From contig JBKGRZ010000001.1 of assembly GCA_046518185.1 (NCBI GenBank), forward strand, positions 930,001 through 994,000: a stretch of 64,000 nt of DNA, read 5' to 3'. This DNA is from Scandinavium vulneris_A. Lineage in GTDB: Bacteria > Pseudomonadota > Gammaproteobacteria > Enterobacterales > Enterobacteriaceae. The notes beneath the pieces were generated by a model that saw only the letters and a list, made by a program, of their open reading frames with translations, did no database searches and was not told the origin of the DNA. Position 1 is the stretch's first letter; every line of letters begins with the position of its first letter. The position numbers were made by a program, and so were the translations under genes. This document shows, in pieces, positions 9,344 to 18,300 of this stretch.

Positions 9344-10537
9344 ATGATGAAGCGCAATATCCTGGCAGTGGTTATCCCTGCCCTGTTGGCAGCTGGTGCG
9401 GCAAACGCAGCAGAAATCTATAACAAAAATGCCAACAAACTGGACTTCTATGGTAAAGCAGTCGGGGAACACATCTGGACCACCAACGGCGACACCACCA
9501 GCGATGACACCACCTATGCTCGTATCGGTTTCAAAGGCGAAACTAAAATCAACGATCAGATCACCGGTTACGGCCAGTGGGAATACAACCTGGATGCGTC
9601 CAGCGTTGAAGGTTCTCAGGGGACTAAAACCCGTCTGGCATTCGCAGGTCTGAAATTTGGTGACGCAGGTTCTATCGACTACGGTCGTAACTACGGTGCC
9701 ATCTACGACGTAGCGGCATACACCGATATGCTGGTTGAGTGGGGCGGCGACTCCTGGGCTGCGACCGACAACTTCATGAACGGTCGTTCTACTGGCCTGC
9801 TGACCTACCGTAACAACAACTTCTTCGGTCTGGTTGATGGCCTGAGCTTCGCCCTGCAGTATCAGGGTAAAAATGAGCGTAACAGCCCAGTTACCGTTGA
9901 TTACGATGACAACAACGGCACTGTACAGAACATCTCTCTGGGTGGTAACGGCGCGAAAGCGAACGGCGACGGCGTGAGCACCTCCGTTCAGTACGAATTC
10001 CTCGAAGGCTTCAGCGTTGCTGCGGGTTATGAAACTGCTGACCGTACCAACGACCAGGTTAATCCAGAAGTTCGCACCATCAACGGTGTTACTTACGGTA
10101 ACGCAAGCGCCGGCGGTGACCGCGCTGAAGCATGGTCAACTGCATTCAAATACGACGCGAACAACGTCTACGCTGCTGTAATGTATGCTGAAACCACCAA
10201 CATGACTCGCGAGCCAGACAACAACTTCGCGAACAAAACACAGAACATCGAAGCTGTGGTTCAGTACCAGTTCGACTTCGGTCTGCGTCCGTCCATCGGT
10301 TACGTGCAGTCTAAAGGTAAAGACCTGCTGGCTCGTTCCAACAGCAACGGCTCCTTCGCGGGCGGCGATGCTGACCTGGTTAAATACGTAGAAGTGGGTA
10401 CCTGGTACTACTTCAACAAAAACATGAACGTCTACGCAGCATACAAATTCAACCTGCTGGACGACAACGCCTATGCAAAAGCATCGGGTCAGGCTGTCGA
10501 CGACCAGGCTGCTGTAGGTATCGTTTACCAGTTCTAA
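9344..10537 (+). CDS. ompF: Major outer-membrane porin of the OmpF/OmpK35 type
   Basis: This 397-residue precursor has a signal peptide (cut predicted after ANA at residue 22) and a trimeric 16-strand beta-barrel porin domain ending in the canonical C-terminal Phe (IVYQF). It lets small hydrophilic solutes, including beta-lactams, cross the outer membrane. The N-terminal loop (GEHIWTTNGDTTSDDTTYAR) and the constriction loop L3 (MLVEWGGD in place of E. coli MLPEFGGD) are those I recall from Klebsiella OmpK35, so this is the OmpF orthologue of that lineage. It is longer than E. coli OmpF because of extended surface loops. It is preceded by OmpR sites and followed by a strong terminator. Confidence 0.95.
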   Translation: MMKRNILAVVIPALLAAGAANAAEIYNKNANKLDFYGKAVGEHIWTTNGDTTSDDTTYARIGFKGETKINDQITGYGQWEYNLDASSVEGSQGTKTRLAFAGLKFGDAGSIDYGRNYGAIYDVAAYTDMLVEWGGDSWAATDNFMNGRSTGLLTYRNNNFFGLVDGLSFALQYQGKNERNSPVTVDYDDNNGTVQNISLGGNGAKANGDGVSTSVQYEFLEGFSVAAGYETADRTNDQVNPEVRTINGVTYGNASAGGDRAEAWSTAFKYDANNVYAAVMYAETTNMTREPDNNFANKTQNIEAVVQYQFDFGLRPSIGYVQSKGKDLLARSNSNGSFAGGDADLVKYVEVGTWYYFNKNMNVYAAYKFNLLDDNAYAKASGQAVDDQAAVGIVYQF

Positions 10538-10564
10538 TCAGTACGCCACTTTGTTATATGCTTG

Positions 10565-10593
10565 AAAAACAGGGCTTCGGCCCTGTTTTTTTT
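10565..10593 (+). terminator. ompF terminator
   Basis: AAAAACAGGGC and GCCCTGTTTTT form an 11-bp stem around TTCG, followed by further T residues. It lies about 28 bp after the ompF stop. Confidence 0.9.
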
Positions 10594-10722
10594 ATGTCCG
10601 GCAGTGATTAATAATGACTTTTGAAAAGCGCCGCGCTTTTTCTCGCAAACGGTTGGCTTTTCGTCATTCTCCCGTTAACCTGATAGCGGATTTCCCTTCA
10701 GTAACCACAATGGAACCTCGTC

Positions 10723-11913
10723 ATGTTTGAGAACATTACCGCTGCCCCAGCCGACCCCATTTTGGGTCTGGCCGATTTGTTTCGTGCCGATGACCGCCCC
10801 GGAAAAATCAACCTCGGGATTGGTGTTTACAAAGATGAAACCGGAAAAACTCCGGTACTGACCAGCGTTAAAAAAGCAGAGCTGTATCTGCTGGAAAACG
10901 AAACCACCAAAAACTATCTCGGCATCGATGGTATTGCAGAATTCGGCCGCTGCACTCAGGAGCTGCTGTTCGGTAAAGGCAGCGCGATTGTCTCTGACAA
11001 ACGTGCACGTACGGCACAGACCCCGGGCGGGACCGGCGCTTTGCGCGTGGCAGCAGATTTTCTCGCTAAAAACACTGACGTGAAACGCGTGTGGGTCAGC
11101 AATCCAAGCTGGCCGAACCATAAAGGCGTGTTCAACTCTGCGGGTCTGGAAGTCTGTGAATATACCTATTACGACGCAGAACAACACGCGCTCGATTTCG
11201 ACGGCCTGGTTTCAAGCCTGAATCAAGCCCAGGCTGGCGATGTGGTACTTTTCCACGGCTGCTGCCACAACCCAACCGGGATCGACCCGACGCTGGAACA
11301 ATGGGAACAGCTGGCAAAACTGTCCGTTGAAAAAGGCTGGCTCCCGCTGTTTGACTTCGCCTATCAGGGCTTTGCCCGTGGCCTGGAAGAAGATGCTGAA
11401 GGTCTGCGCGCGTTTGCTGCGGTTCATACAGAACTGCTGGTGGCGAGTTCCTTCTCGAAAAACTTCGGTCTGTACAACGAGCGCGTTGGGGCTTGTACAC
11501 TGGTCTGTTCCGATAGCGAAACGGCGGATCGTGCGTTCAGCCAGATGAAAGCCGTTATTCGCGCAAACTACTCTAACCCACCGGCTCACGGTGCCGCCGT
11601 GGTGGCGACCATTCTGAGCAATGACGCTCTGCGCGCCATCTGGGAGCAAGAGCTGACCGATATGCGCCAGCGCATTCAGCGTATGCGTCTGCTGTTCGTG
11701 AATACTCTGGCCGAGAAAGGCGCAGATCGCGATTTCAGCTTTATCGTGAAGCAGAACGGCATGTTCTCCTTCAGCGGTCTGACCAAAGATCAGGTGCTGC
11801 GTCTGCGTGAAGAGTTTGGCGTTTACGCCGTGGCGTCGGGTCGCATCAACGTTGCAGGTATGACCCCTGACAATATGGCTCCGCTGTGTGAAGCCATCGT
11901 CGCCGTGCTGTAA
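10723..11913 (+). CDS. aspC: AspC, aspartate aminotransferase
   Basis: This 396-residue PLP enzyme of fold type I interconverts aspartate/2-oxoglutarate and oxaloacetate/glutamate in the cytoplasm. The PLP lysine is K246 in ASSFSKNFGLYNERVG, and the substrate-binding region NPTG is at 183-186. The N-terminus MFENITAAPADPILGL and the length equal those of E. coli AspC. It has its own promoter region after the ompF terminator and ends at a terminator shared with gloC. Confidence 0.98.
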   Translation: MFENITAAPADPILGLADLFRADDRPGKINLGIGVYKDETGKTPVLTSVKKAELYLLENETTKNYLGIDGIAEFGRCTQELLFGKGSAIVSDKRARTAQTPGGTGALRVAADFLAKNTDVKRVWVSNPSWPNHKGVFNSAGLEVCEYTYYDAEQHALDFDGLVSSLNQAQAGDVVLFHGCCHNPTGIDPTLEQWEQLAKLSVEKGWLPLFDFAYQGFARGLEEDAEGLRAFAAVHTELLVASSFSKNFGLYNERVGACTLVCSDSETADRAFSQMKAVIRANYSNPPAHGAAVVATILSNDALRAIWEQELTDMRQRIQRMRLLFVNTLAEKGADRDFSFIVKQNGMFSFSGLTKDQVLRLREEFGVYAVASGRINVAGMTPDNMAPLCEAIVAVL

Positions 11914-11926
11914 TTCAGCCGACAAG

Positions 11927-11955
11927 AAAAAGGCCGCTCGCGCGGCCTTTTTTAT
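11927..11955. terminator. Bidirectional terminator between aspC and gloC
   Basis: AAAAAGGCCGC and GCGGCCTTTTT form a stem around TCGC at 11927-11952. A-tracts and T-tracts on both sides let it serve both convergent genes. Confidence 0.88.
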
Positions 11956-11973
11956 TGATTCATTCCGATATGC

Positions 11974-12621
11974 CTACCAGACGGGCATTTCATCCTGCAG
12001 GAAAGGATTATGTACGCGCTCATGACCGAGCGTCGACATTGGGCCGTGACCCGGAATAAAGCTGACCGCATCACCCAGTGGCAATAATTTGCGCTTAATC
12101 GAATCGATTAGCTGCCCATGATCGCCGCGTGGGAAATCACTGCGCCCTACTCCACCTTTAAAGATTACATCCCCTGAGATAAGCAGCTGCGAAGCGGCGT
12201 CAAAGAAGACGATGTGCCCCGGCGTATGGCCCGGACAATGCAGAACCTGCAAGCTGACGTTACCGACGGTGACGGTATCACCTTCGTTAAGCCAGCGGTC
12301 TGGCGTTAACGGCAGACAATCTTCGAGACCGAACATCCGGCTCTGAGCCGGCAGCCCCTGAAGCCAGAACTCATCTTCTTTTTCCGGTCCGATAACCGGC
12401 ACACCGTAATGCTGTGCCAGTTCCGCGGCGGCACCCACGTGATCGAGATGACCGTGGGTCAGCAGGATCTGCATCAGCGTCACGCCTGCGGCGGTCACTT
12501 CCTGTTTAATACGCTCAGCATCACCACCCGGGTCCACCAGTGCAGCGAGTTTCGTTTGCTCACACCAGATGAGCGAACAGTTCTGGGCGAAAGCCGTAAC
12601 CGGAATAATACGATAGTTCAT
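11974..12621 (-). CDS. gloC: GloC (YcbL), type II glyoxalase / metallo-beta-lactamase-fold hydrolase
   Basis: This 215-residue protein of the metallo-beta-lactamase superfamily has the metal motif THGHLDH at residues 55-61 and further ligands in HCPGHTPGH, SGDVIF and PGHGP. E. coli YcbL (GloC) is a secondary glyoxalase II that hydrolyses S-lactoylglutathione. Position and length match. It follows mepK on the same strand with a 15-bp gap, so co-transcription with mepK is likely. Confidence 0.93.
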   Translation of the reverse strand: MNYRIIPVTAFAQNCSLIWCEQTKLAALVDPGGDAERIKQEVTAAGVTLMQILLTHGHLDHVGAAAELAQHYGVPVIGPEKEDEFWLQGLPAQSRMFGLEDCLPLTPDRWLNEGDTVTVGNVSLQVLHCPGHTPGHIVFFDAASQLLISGDVIFKGGVGRSDFPRGDHGQLIDSIKRKLLPLGDAVSFIPGHGPMSTLGHERVHNPFLQDEMPVW

Positions 12622-12636
12622 GATGCTCCTGTTTCG

Positions 12637-13188
12637 TTACCAGGTCCGGACCGGCCCGGTATCAATATGCACAAAGTTACTACGTGGGTAATATCCTACA
12701 CCACCTGCGCGCATAGATAACGCAGCTTTGCGAATATTGCTTAACGAAACGCCTTCAATATGAAAATCCATCGCCTGGCCTTTGGTGTGATAGCTGTGTT
12801 TCGCTACCCCGCGGCTGTGAGCGCGCAGTTCATCGTTGGTATTTAATGAACGATAGCCGGAAATAAGCTGCACGGGCTTGTTGGTCCCCAACAGTCCCTG
12901 AAGGCGGTACAGATGGTCGAAGAGCTTTGGATCGATGGATTTCATTTTATTCGCGCGATAGTCTCGGAAAAAATGATTGAGTCTTGCTAATTCATCCTGA
13001 ATATAGCCTCTGCCATCGAAAAACTCCGCTTTGAGCGTCTCACCGGTATGCAGGTTATTGAGCGTCAAAACACGCGGACGTGGTGTCGAGAGGGTGGCAA
13101 ATGCTGGCGTTGGCAGGATGGCCGCTGCGCCAAGCGCAACACCACCTAACGCCAGCAATTTGCGGCGATTAGCGTCAAATTTGTCCAT
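12637..13188 (-). CDS. mepK: MepK (YcbK), murein endopeptidase of the M15/DUF882 family
   Basis: This 183-residue exported protein begins MDKFDANRRKLLALGG, with adjacent arginines at 8-9 before a hydrophobic stretch, a Tat-type signal. The mature domain has the zinc residues expected for M15 peptidases: H and D in HTKGQAMDFH and the last His in FVHIDTG. In E. coli MepK cuts 3-3 (mDAP-mDAP) cross-links. Those links are made by L,D-transpeptidases such as LdtD, whose gene lies just upstream here. The start at 13188 replaces a 29-residue upstream extension with no family support. Confidence 0.92.
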   Translation of the reverse strand: MDKFDANRRKLLALGGVALGAAAILPTPAFATLSTPRPRVLTLNNLHTGETLKAEFFDGRGYIQDELARLNHFFRDYRANKMKSIDPKLFDHLYRLQGLLGTNKPVQLISGYRSLNTNDELRAHSRGVAKHSYHTKGQAMDFHIEGVSLSNIRKAALSMRAGGVGYYPRSNFVHIDTGPVRTW

Positions 13189-13292
13189 GATAATCAGGTC
13201 TTCAAGTAAGTGATCGTTATTTATGCACTTCTGGCGCACGAAGGGCACCTTAACCGCCGTTCGAAGCGACGTCAAGGTTCCCTAACCCCAGT

Positions 13293-13327
13293 CAATTCAG
13301 GCCCTGTAGCGATTTGGGCCTGAATTG
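13293..13327. repeat. 12-bp perfect inverted repeat between ldtD and mepK
   Basis: CAATTCAGGCCC (13293-13304) and GGGCCTGAATTG (13316-13327) form a perfect stem with an 11-nt loop. There is no T-run on either side, so it is not a standard intrinsic terminator. It could be an mRNA-processing or attenuation hairpin between two genes of opposing murein function. Confidence 0.6.
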
Positions 13328-13367
13328 GCTAATTTATACGACACCTGAATTATCTGAACTTCTTCAT

Positions 13368-15176
13368 TTACCTGATTAATTGTTCCGCTTTTGGCAGGAT
13401 TTGTGCGCCAGATCGCGCGGTGAGATCATAATTGTAAATATCTGTACGATATTGTGCCCGGCCATCTGCGCCGACGAAGGCCGTCAGGTAATAGAGGTTA
13501 ACCGGGATGTTCTGGCGGATATTCACGTAACGCGTGTTCCCCTGTTTAAGGGCATCAGAGATCCGCGTGTCATTCCAGCCCGCATCCTGTAACAACATAT
13601 TAGCGAGCTCAGATGCTTTATTGACGCGTACACAGCCTGAACTCAGCGCTCGCGAATCTTTCTGGAACAGGGTGTGGTTCGGCGTATCGTGCAAATAGAT
13701 AGCATCCGAGCTCGGCATATTGAATTTGTAACGCCCCAAGGAGTTATGGGCCCCCGGCGCCTGCTGGAAACGGAACGGCAAATTCGAAGGAGTGATCGTC
13801 GACCAGTCTACGTGATAAGGGTTAATGGCCTCATTGCTGTTCCAGCCGCGCAAGACGGTATAACCGTGTCTGTCCAGATAGCCTGGGTCGTTCCATACTT
13901 TCGGCAGAATATCTTTGCGGGCCAGGGTCGAGGGGACGTTCCACGGTGGATTGACCACCACGTTATTCAGGGCGCTGCTCATCATTGGAGTCTTACGATC
14001 CGGTCGGCCAACGATGACTCGGGAATCCAGAACCTGATTCCCATCGAGGTAATACACCAGCGAGTAGGCCGGAATATTGACCATGATGCCGGTGGAAAGC
14101 TTGCCCGGCAGGAGTCGCAGACGCTGTATATTCAGCGCCAGCACGCCCGCCCGCTGTGCCGGGCTGACATTCAGCCAGTCACGGGTGGCCTGGCCAATCA
14201 CGCCATCCGCCCCCAGCCCTTGCCAGGTCTGGAAGCGCTTCACCGCCTCCACCAGCTGACGGTCGTAAATCGCAGGCGCGTTGCTGTTCGCTTTAGCTTT
14301 CTTCGCAGGCAGAGCAGACGGGCTGACCACTGGGTTATCTCCCGGCAGGACGATATCTGACGCAGGATCCATCATTCCGGTGCGCTGAAGAATTTCGCGT
14401 AGCGCCGGAACGTCTTTACTCCACTGCCCCGGAGAAAGTTTGGCGGTACTGGTCAGCTGCGGCCACGGACGGGAATCGGTCAGTTGGGCCAGCAGCGCCT
14501 GATGCATCGCCGCATACTGAGGATGCTGCGGGGCCAGACTGGCCACAAACTGCGGCAGGGAGCCATTATCCAGCGCCAGCTGCCATTGGCTAATGACCGA
14601 CAGTGGCGGCGTGGTGAGCGTGTAAGGTTTGTCACTGTACAGCCAGCGAGTCCCCTGCATCGGAAGACTGCTGATGAACTGGAGGTAGCCCATCATCGCA
14701 TCGGAAAGCACCACATCACGCGCCATGCCGGTAACGGCCGGATCGGTCAATAACTCGACCCACTGCGTGAACTGCGGCTGAAAACCGGCAATGGCGACTT
14801 CGGCCAGCTGTTGCTGGAACGCCTGCACGGCATCCCGATTTTCCCACATCGGCTTCATCGTCCTGGCGGCATACATCGCCGCCAGCTGATTCATATACAC
14901 CGGCGTGTATTGGGCTGGCAGGAGTGACTGAATATCGGCCCGGCTTTTGGCGGCCGCTCCGTCAGGCAGCGGTTGGATCCCCGCCATCATCGCCACGGCA
15001 GGGGCTTGCCCGTCCGCCTGGGCCAATACCTGTGAAGAATCGCCAGGTGTGGCTGAACTGTCTGTTGGCACCAGTTCAGGCTCGTCGGCCTGCGCGTTGA
15101 ACAGTGGAGCAAAAGCCAGCGTCAGACATAAACTTAGCGCTGACAACCGACGACCATATGATTTATTCAGCGACAT
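13368..15176 (-). CDS. ldtD: LdtD (YcbB), L,D-transpeptidase
   Basis: This 602-residue exported enzyme makes 3-3 cross-links in peptidoglycan. A signal peptide ends near FNAQADEPE. A peptidoglycan-binding-like module (YDRQLVEAVKRFQTWQGLGA) precedes the YkuD catalytic domain, with its His in YLHDTPNH and catalytic Cys in SSGCVRVN. The start MSLNKSYGRRLSALS at 15176 has the ribosome binding site AGGGGGCAAGG directly upstream. A more upstream Met at 15197 is possible but less likely. It lies between the mukB terminator and mepK. Confidence 0.93.
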   Translation of the reverse strand: MSLNKSYGRRLSALSLCLTLAFAPLFNAQADEPELVPTDSSATPGDSSQVLAQADGQAPAVAMMAGIQPLPDGAAAKSRADIQSLLPAQYTPVYMNQLAAMYAARTMKPMWENRDAVQAFQQQLAEVAIAGFQPQFTQWVELLTDPAVTGMARDVVLSDAMMGYLQFISSLPMQGTRWLYSDKPYTLTTPPLSVISQWQLALDNGSLPQFVASLAPQHPQYAAMHQALLAQLTDSRPWPQLTSTAKLSPGQWSKDVPALREILQRTGMMDPASDIVLPGDNPVVSPSALPAKKAKANSNAPAIYDRQLVEAVKRFQTWQGLGADGVIGQATRDWLNVSPAQRAGVLALNIQRLRLLPGKLSTGIMVNIPAYSLVYYLDGNQVLDSRVIVGRPDRKTPMMSSALNNVVVNPPWNVPSTLARKDILPKVWNDPGYLDRHGYTVLRGWNSNEAINPYHVDWSTITPSNLPFRFQQAPGAHNSLGRYKFNMPSSDAIYLHDTPNHTLFQKDSRALSSGCVRVNKASELANMLLQDAGWNDTRISDALKQGNTRYVNIRQNIPVNLYYLTAFVGADGRAQYRTDIYNYDLTARSGAQILPKAEQLIR

Positions 15177-15310
15177 CCCTTGCCCCCTGTTGTTCATTGC
15201 TGCCCGTACTAACCGGGGCTTACTCTCAGTATATAAAGACAAAAATACTTTTGCCTGACCAAATGTAAAGAAGATTAAAGATAATACCCTCTTCCCGCCG
15301 TAAACAGAAA

Positions 15311-15339
15311 ACAAAAAGGGCGACATCGCTGTCGCCCTT
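15311..15339 (-). terminator. mukB terminator
   Basis: On the minus strand AAGGGCGACA and TGTCGCCCTT form a 10-bp stem around GCGA (15316-15339 on the plus strand), followed by TTTTGTTTT. It lies 20 bp after the mukB stop and closes the cmoM-mukFEB operon. Confidence 0.88.
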
Positions 15340-15359
15340 ATTTAAAAAAAGACTTACAT

Positions 15360-18300
15360 CTACGAAGCGTCCGCGGTGCCCGGCAAGGTTTCCGGAAGCT
15401 GTGCCGCAAAGCCGCGTAGCCCAACCACGTGAACGTGTTCCGTATTCTGGAAGACTTTACGCACCAGTTTATAGGTGGTGCCTTTTTCCGGGCTGATGTT
15501 TTCCGGGGCCGCGATGATGAGCTGCATTTCCAGACGGTCACACAGTTCAAACAGCGTGGCGATGGAACGGGCATCCAGACGGGCCGCTTCATCAAGGAAC
15601 AGCAGACGGCATGGCGAAATGTCTTTCCCGCGCAGACGACGGGCTTCATCTTCCCAGCTCTGTACCACCATTACCAGGATGGACATCCCGGTACCGATAG
15701 CTTCCCCGGTAGACAGCGCACCCGATTCCGCACGCAGCCAGCCGTCAGATCCACGGTTTACTTCTACTTCCATTTCGAGGTAGTTACGGTAGTCCAGCAG
15801 CTCCTCACCGATGGTCTGCGGCGTACGCTGACCCATATCGATTTGCGGATTCAGACGCTGATACAGCTTCGCCAGCGCTTCAGAGAAGGTCAGACGGTTG
15901 CTGTTGAACAGGTCCTGGTGCTGCTCGTGCTGTTCAGATAACACTTCCAGTAGCGTGGAGTGTGTTTCACGTACGTTCACATTCAGACGCACGCTGTTCA
16001 CCTGGCCGAAGGATACGCTCTGAAGCCCCTGGTTCAGCATACGAATACGGTTCTGTTCGCGCTGAATGGTCTTGCGAATAATATTGGCCACGCTGCGGGA
16101 GCTGATTGCCAGCTTCTGTTCACGCGCAGTCAGCTCTTCTGTCAGACGACCCAGTTCGATTTCCATCTGCTCAATGGCTTCTACCGGATCGTCGGTGCGG
16201 ATAATATCCTGACGAATACGCTCACGCAGATGCTGGTACACCGCCACGAAGAACTGAATCTTGCGCTCAGGGCGCTTCGGATCTTCCGACATCCGCAGCA
16301 CATCACGCAGGTGTTCGTTATCCGCCACGGCCAGACGCAGCGCACCCAGCGCCTTATCCGACATCGAACGCAGATCGTCTGCGGACAGGTAGGCCAGCTC
16401 GCGGCGATGCAGACGGCGTTCGACGTTATTGTCTTTCACCAGACGCATGACCGCACACCAGCCCGCCTTGGCGCTAACCACTTGCTCACGCATTTCGAGA
16501 TAGTTGCGCTCGAGGCTACGCAGTTTACGGGTCAGGTTGTCCATTTCCGCTTCGCAGAAGGTCAGCGCTTTTTCGAGTTGGTTGCGACGGTTACGGTTGT
16601 TGGAGAGCTGAGTATGCAGTTCGTCACGGCGTGAACGGGCACGCTCTTCCGCCCCGCTGTCGGCCCGGACGCCAATGTCCTGCAGTTCGCGATGTAAATC
16701 GGTCAGCAGCTCTTTCTTGGTGTCGAAGGAGCTTTTCAGCGACGCCATAACCTGGCTGTACTGGCTGAGCTGTGCGGCGTGGTTACGCAGCGCTTCACGC
16801 GCACGGGCACGTTCCGCTTCCGCCTGCTCCAGACGCTGGCGCAGCTTCTCGTTCAGGTCGCTGTTACCGTTCAGCATTTCCGCCGAATCGGTATAGCCAA
16901 AGTGTGCGCGGCGCTGAACCACTTCGGTCAGGGCAAACGCCTGCTGACGCGCATCACGCTGCATCTGCTGAGAATACGCGTAGTCTTCTTTTAGCTGTTC
17001 GTACTGTTCCGGGTCGCTTTGCAGAACGGAAACCATTGGCTCCAGTTTTGCCAGCTGATTGCCGTGCTGCTGAATAAAGCGCGCGGCTTCCTGGGCTTCA
17101 TCCAGACGCTCCTGGATTTCATCCACCCGATCGGCCAGCGTTTCGTCAGCCAGCAGATTGAGACGCGGCAACAGACGGTTCAGTTGGGCAACGCCCTCTT
17201 TCGCCTGCTCAAACTGTGCCCGGCTCTGCTGGTTGTCATTTTCGTGGTTGCTGAGCGTACGCTCCAGCTCGCCACGACGGGTATTCAGTTTGCGAATTTC
17301 CGCTTCCGGATCCGCTTCAAACGCGACGGCCAAGTGGCTGCCGATGAAACGGCTGAATGCCTGATGCAGACGCTGGGTTTTCTGGACGTCAAACGACAGA
17401 GTCGCGAAGCGTTCAGACAGGATTTCACGTTCCGCGTGCAGGGCTTCGATACGGTTTTCACGCGCCGCGCGGCCAAATAACGGCAGCGTCGGGAAGCGGG
17501 AGTAACGCCACTGACGGTCAGCGACTTTCACCACTACGGCTTTTTCCAGCTCGTCTACGGTAAAGACGCTGTCATCAAAGGAGGAAGGATCCCCTTCGAT
17601 GAGATAGAGATCTTCCGGACAATCTTCCAGCCCTTCGAGCTGCTCGGCAATCTGCGACAGATCCGGCACCACGATCGCATGACGCGACGGACCATACAGC
17701 GCGGAGAAGTACGGTGCATCGTCGAGGCTTACGTCATCATAGATTTCTGACAGCAGCACACCGCCAAAACGTTCCGCCAGCGCGTTCAGACGCTGATCTT
17801 CGGAACCGCCAGGCTGGCTTAAACGTTCGATTTCATCATCAACCGCACGCTTACGCGCCCCGACTTCATCACGCTCAACAATCGCTTCGCGCTCGCGCTC
17901 CAGCAACTGCTGCATATATTCGGTCACGTCCTGACTGGACTCAAACGCTTCGCCGCTCTGCTCACACAGCTGAGTCAGGCTGCTTTGCGCCGCCAGCCAG
18001 ATAGGTGCCCGTTGCAGCAGAGTTTGCGTGCGGCCCTGCAATTGTTCCAGTTCCTGACGCAGCGTCATACGCTGTTCGCTGGCGGAAGAGACACTGTCCG
18101 ACAGCGCAGAGATGCGTTCTTCCAACTCCTGGTGCAGCCCTTCCAGCTCGTCAATTTCAATATGACGGCCCTGACGCTTGCAGAATTCAGCCAGCAGACG
18201 CTCGGCATCCTGTTGCTCACGCAGACGCTGTTCAAGCTCGTTCAGACGACCGCGCAGGGCGGTTGACTGTTCGGCCAGGTGACGCTGGTTAACCCCTTCC

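Noticed and set aside
9719..9790. Constriction-loop change in OmpF (VEWGGD instead of PEFGGD) as a novel porin variant
   Set aside because: The same loop is what I recall for Klebsiella OmpK35, so it is typical of this lineage and not a new mutation.
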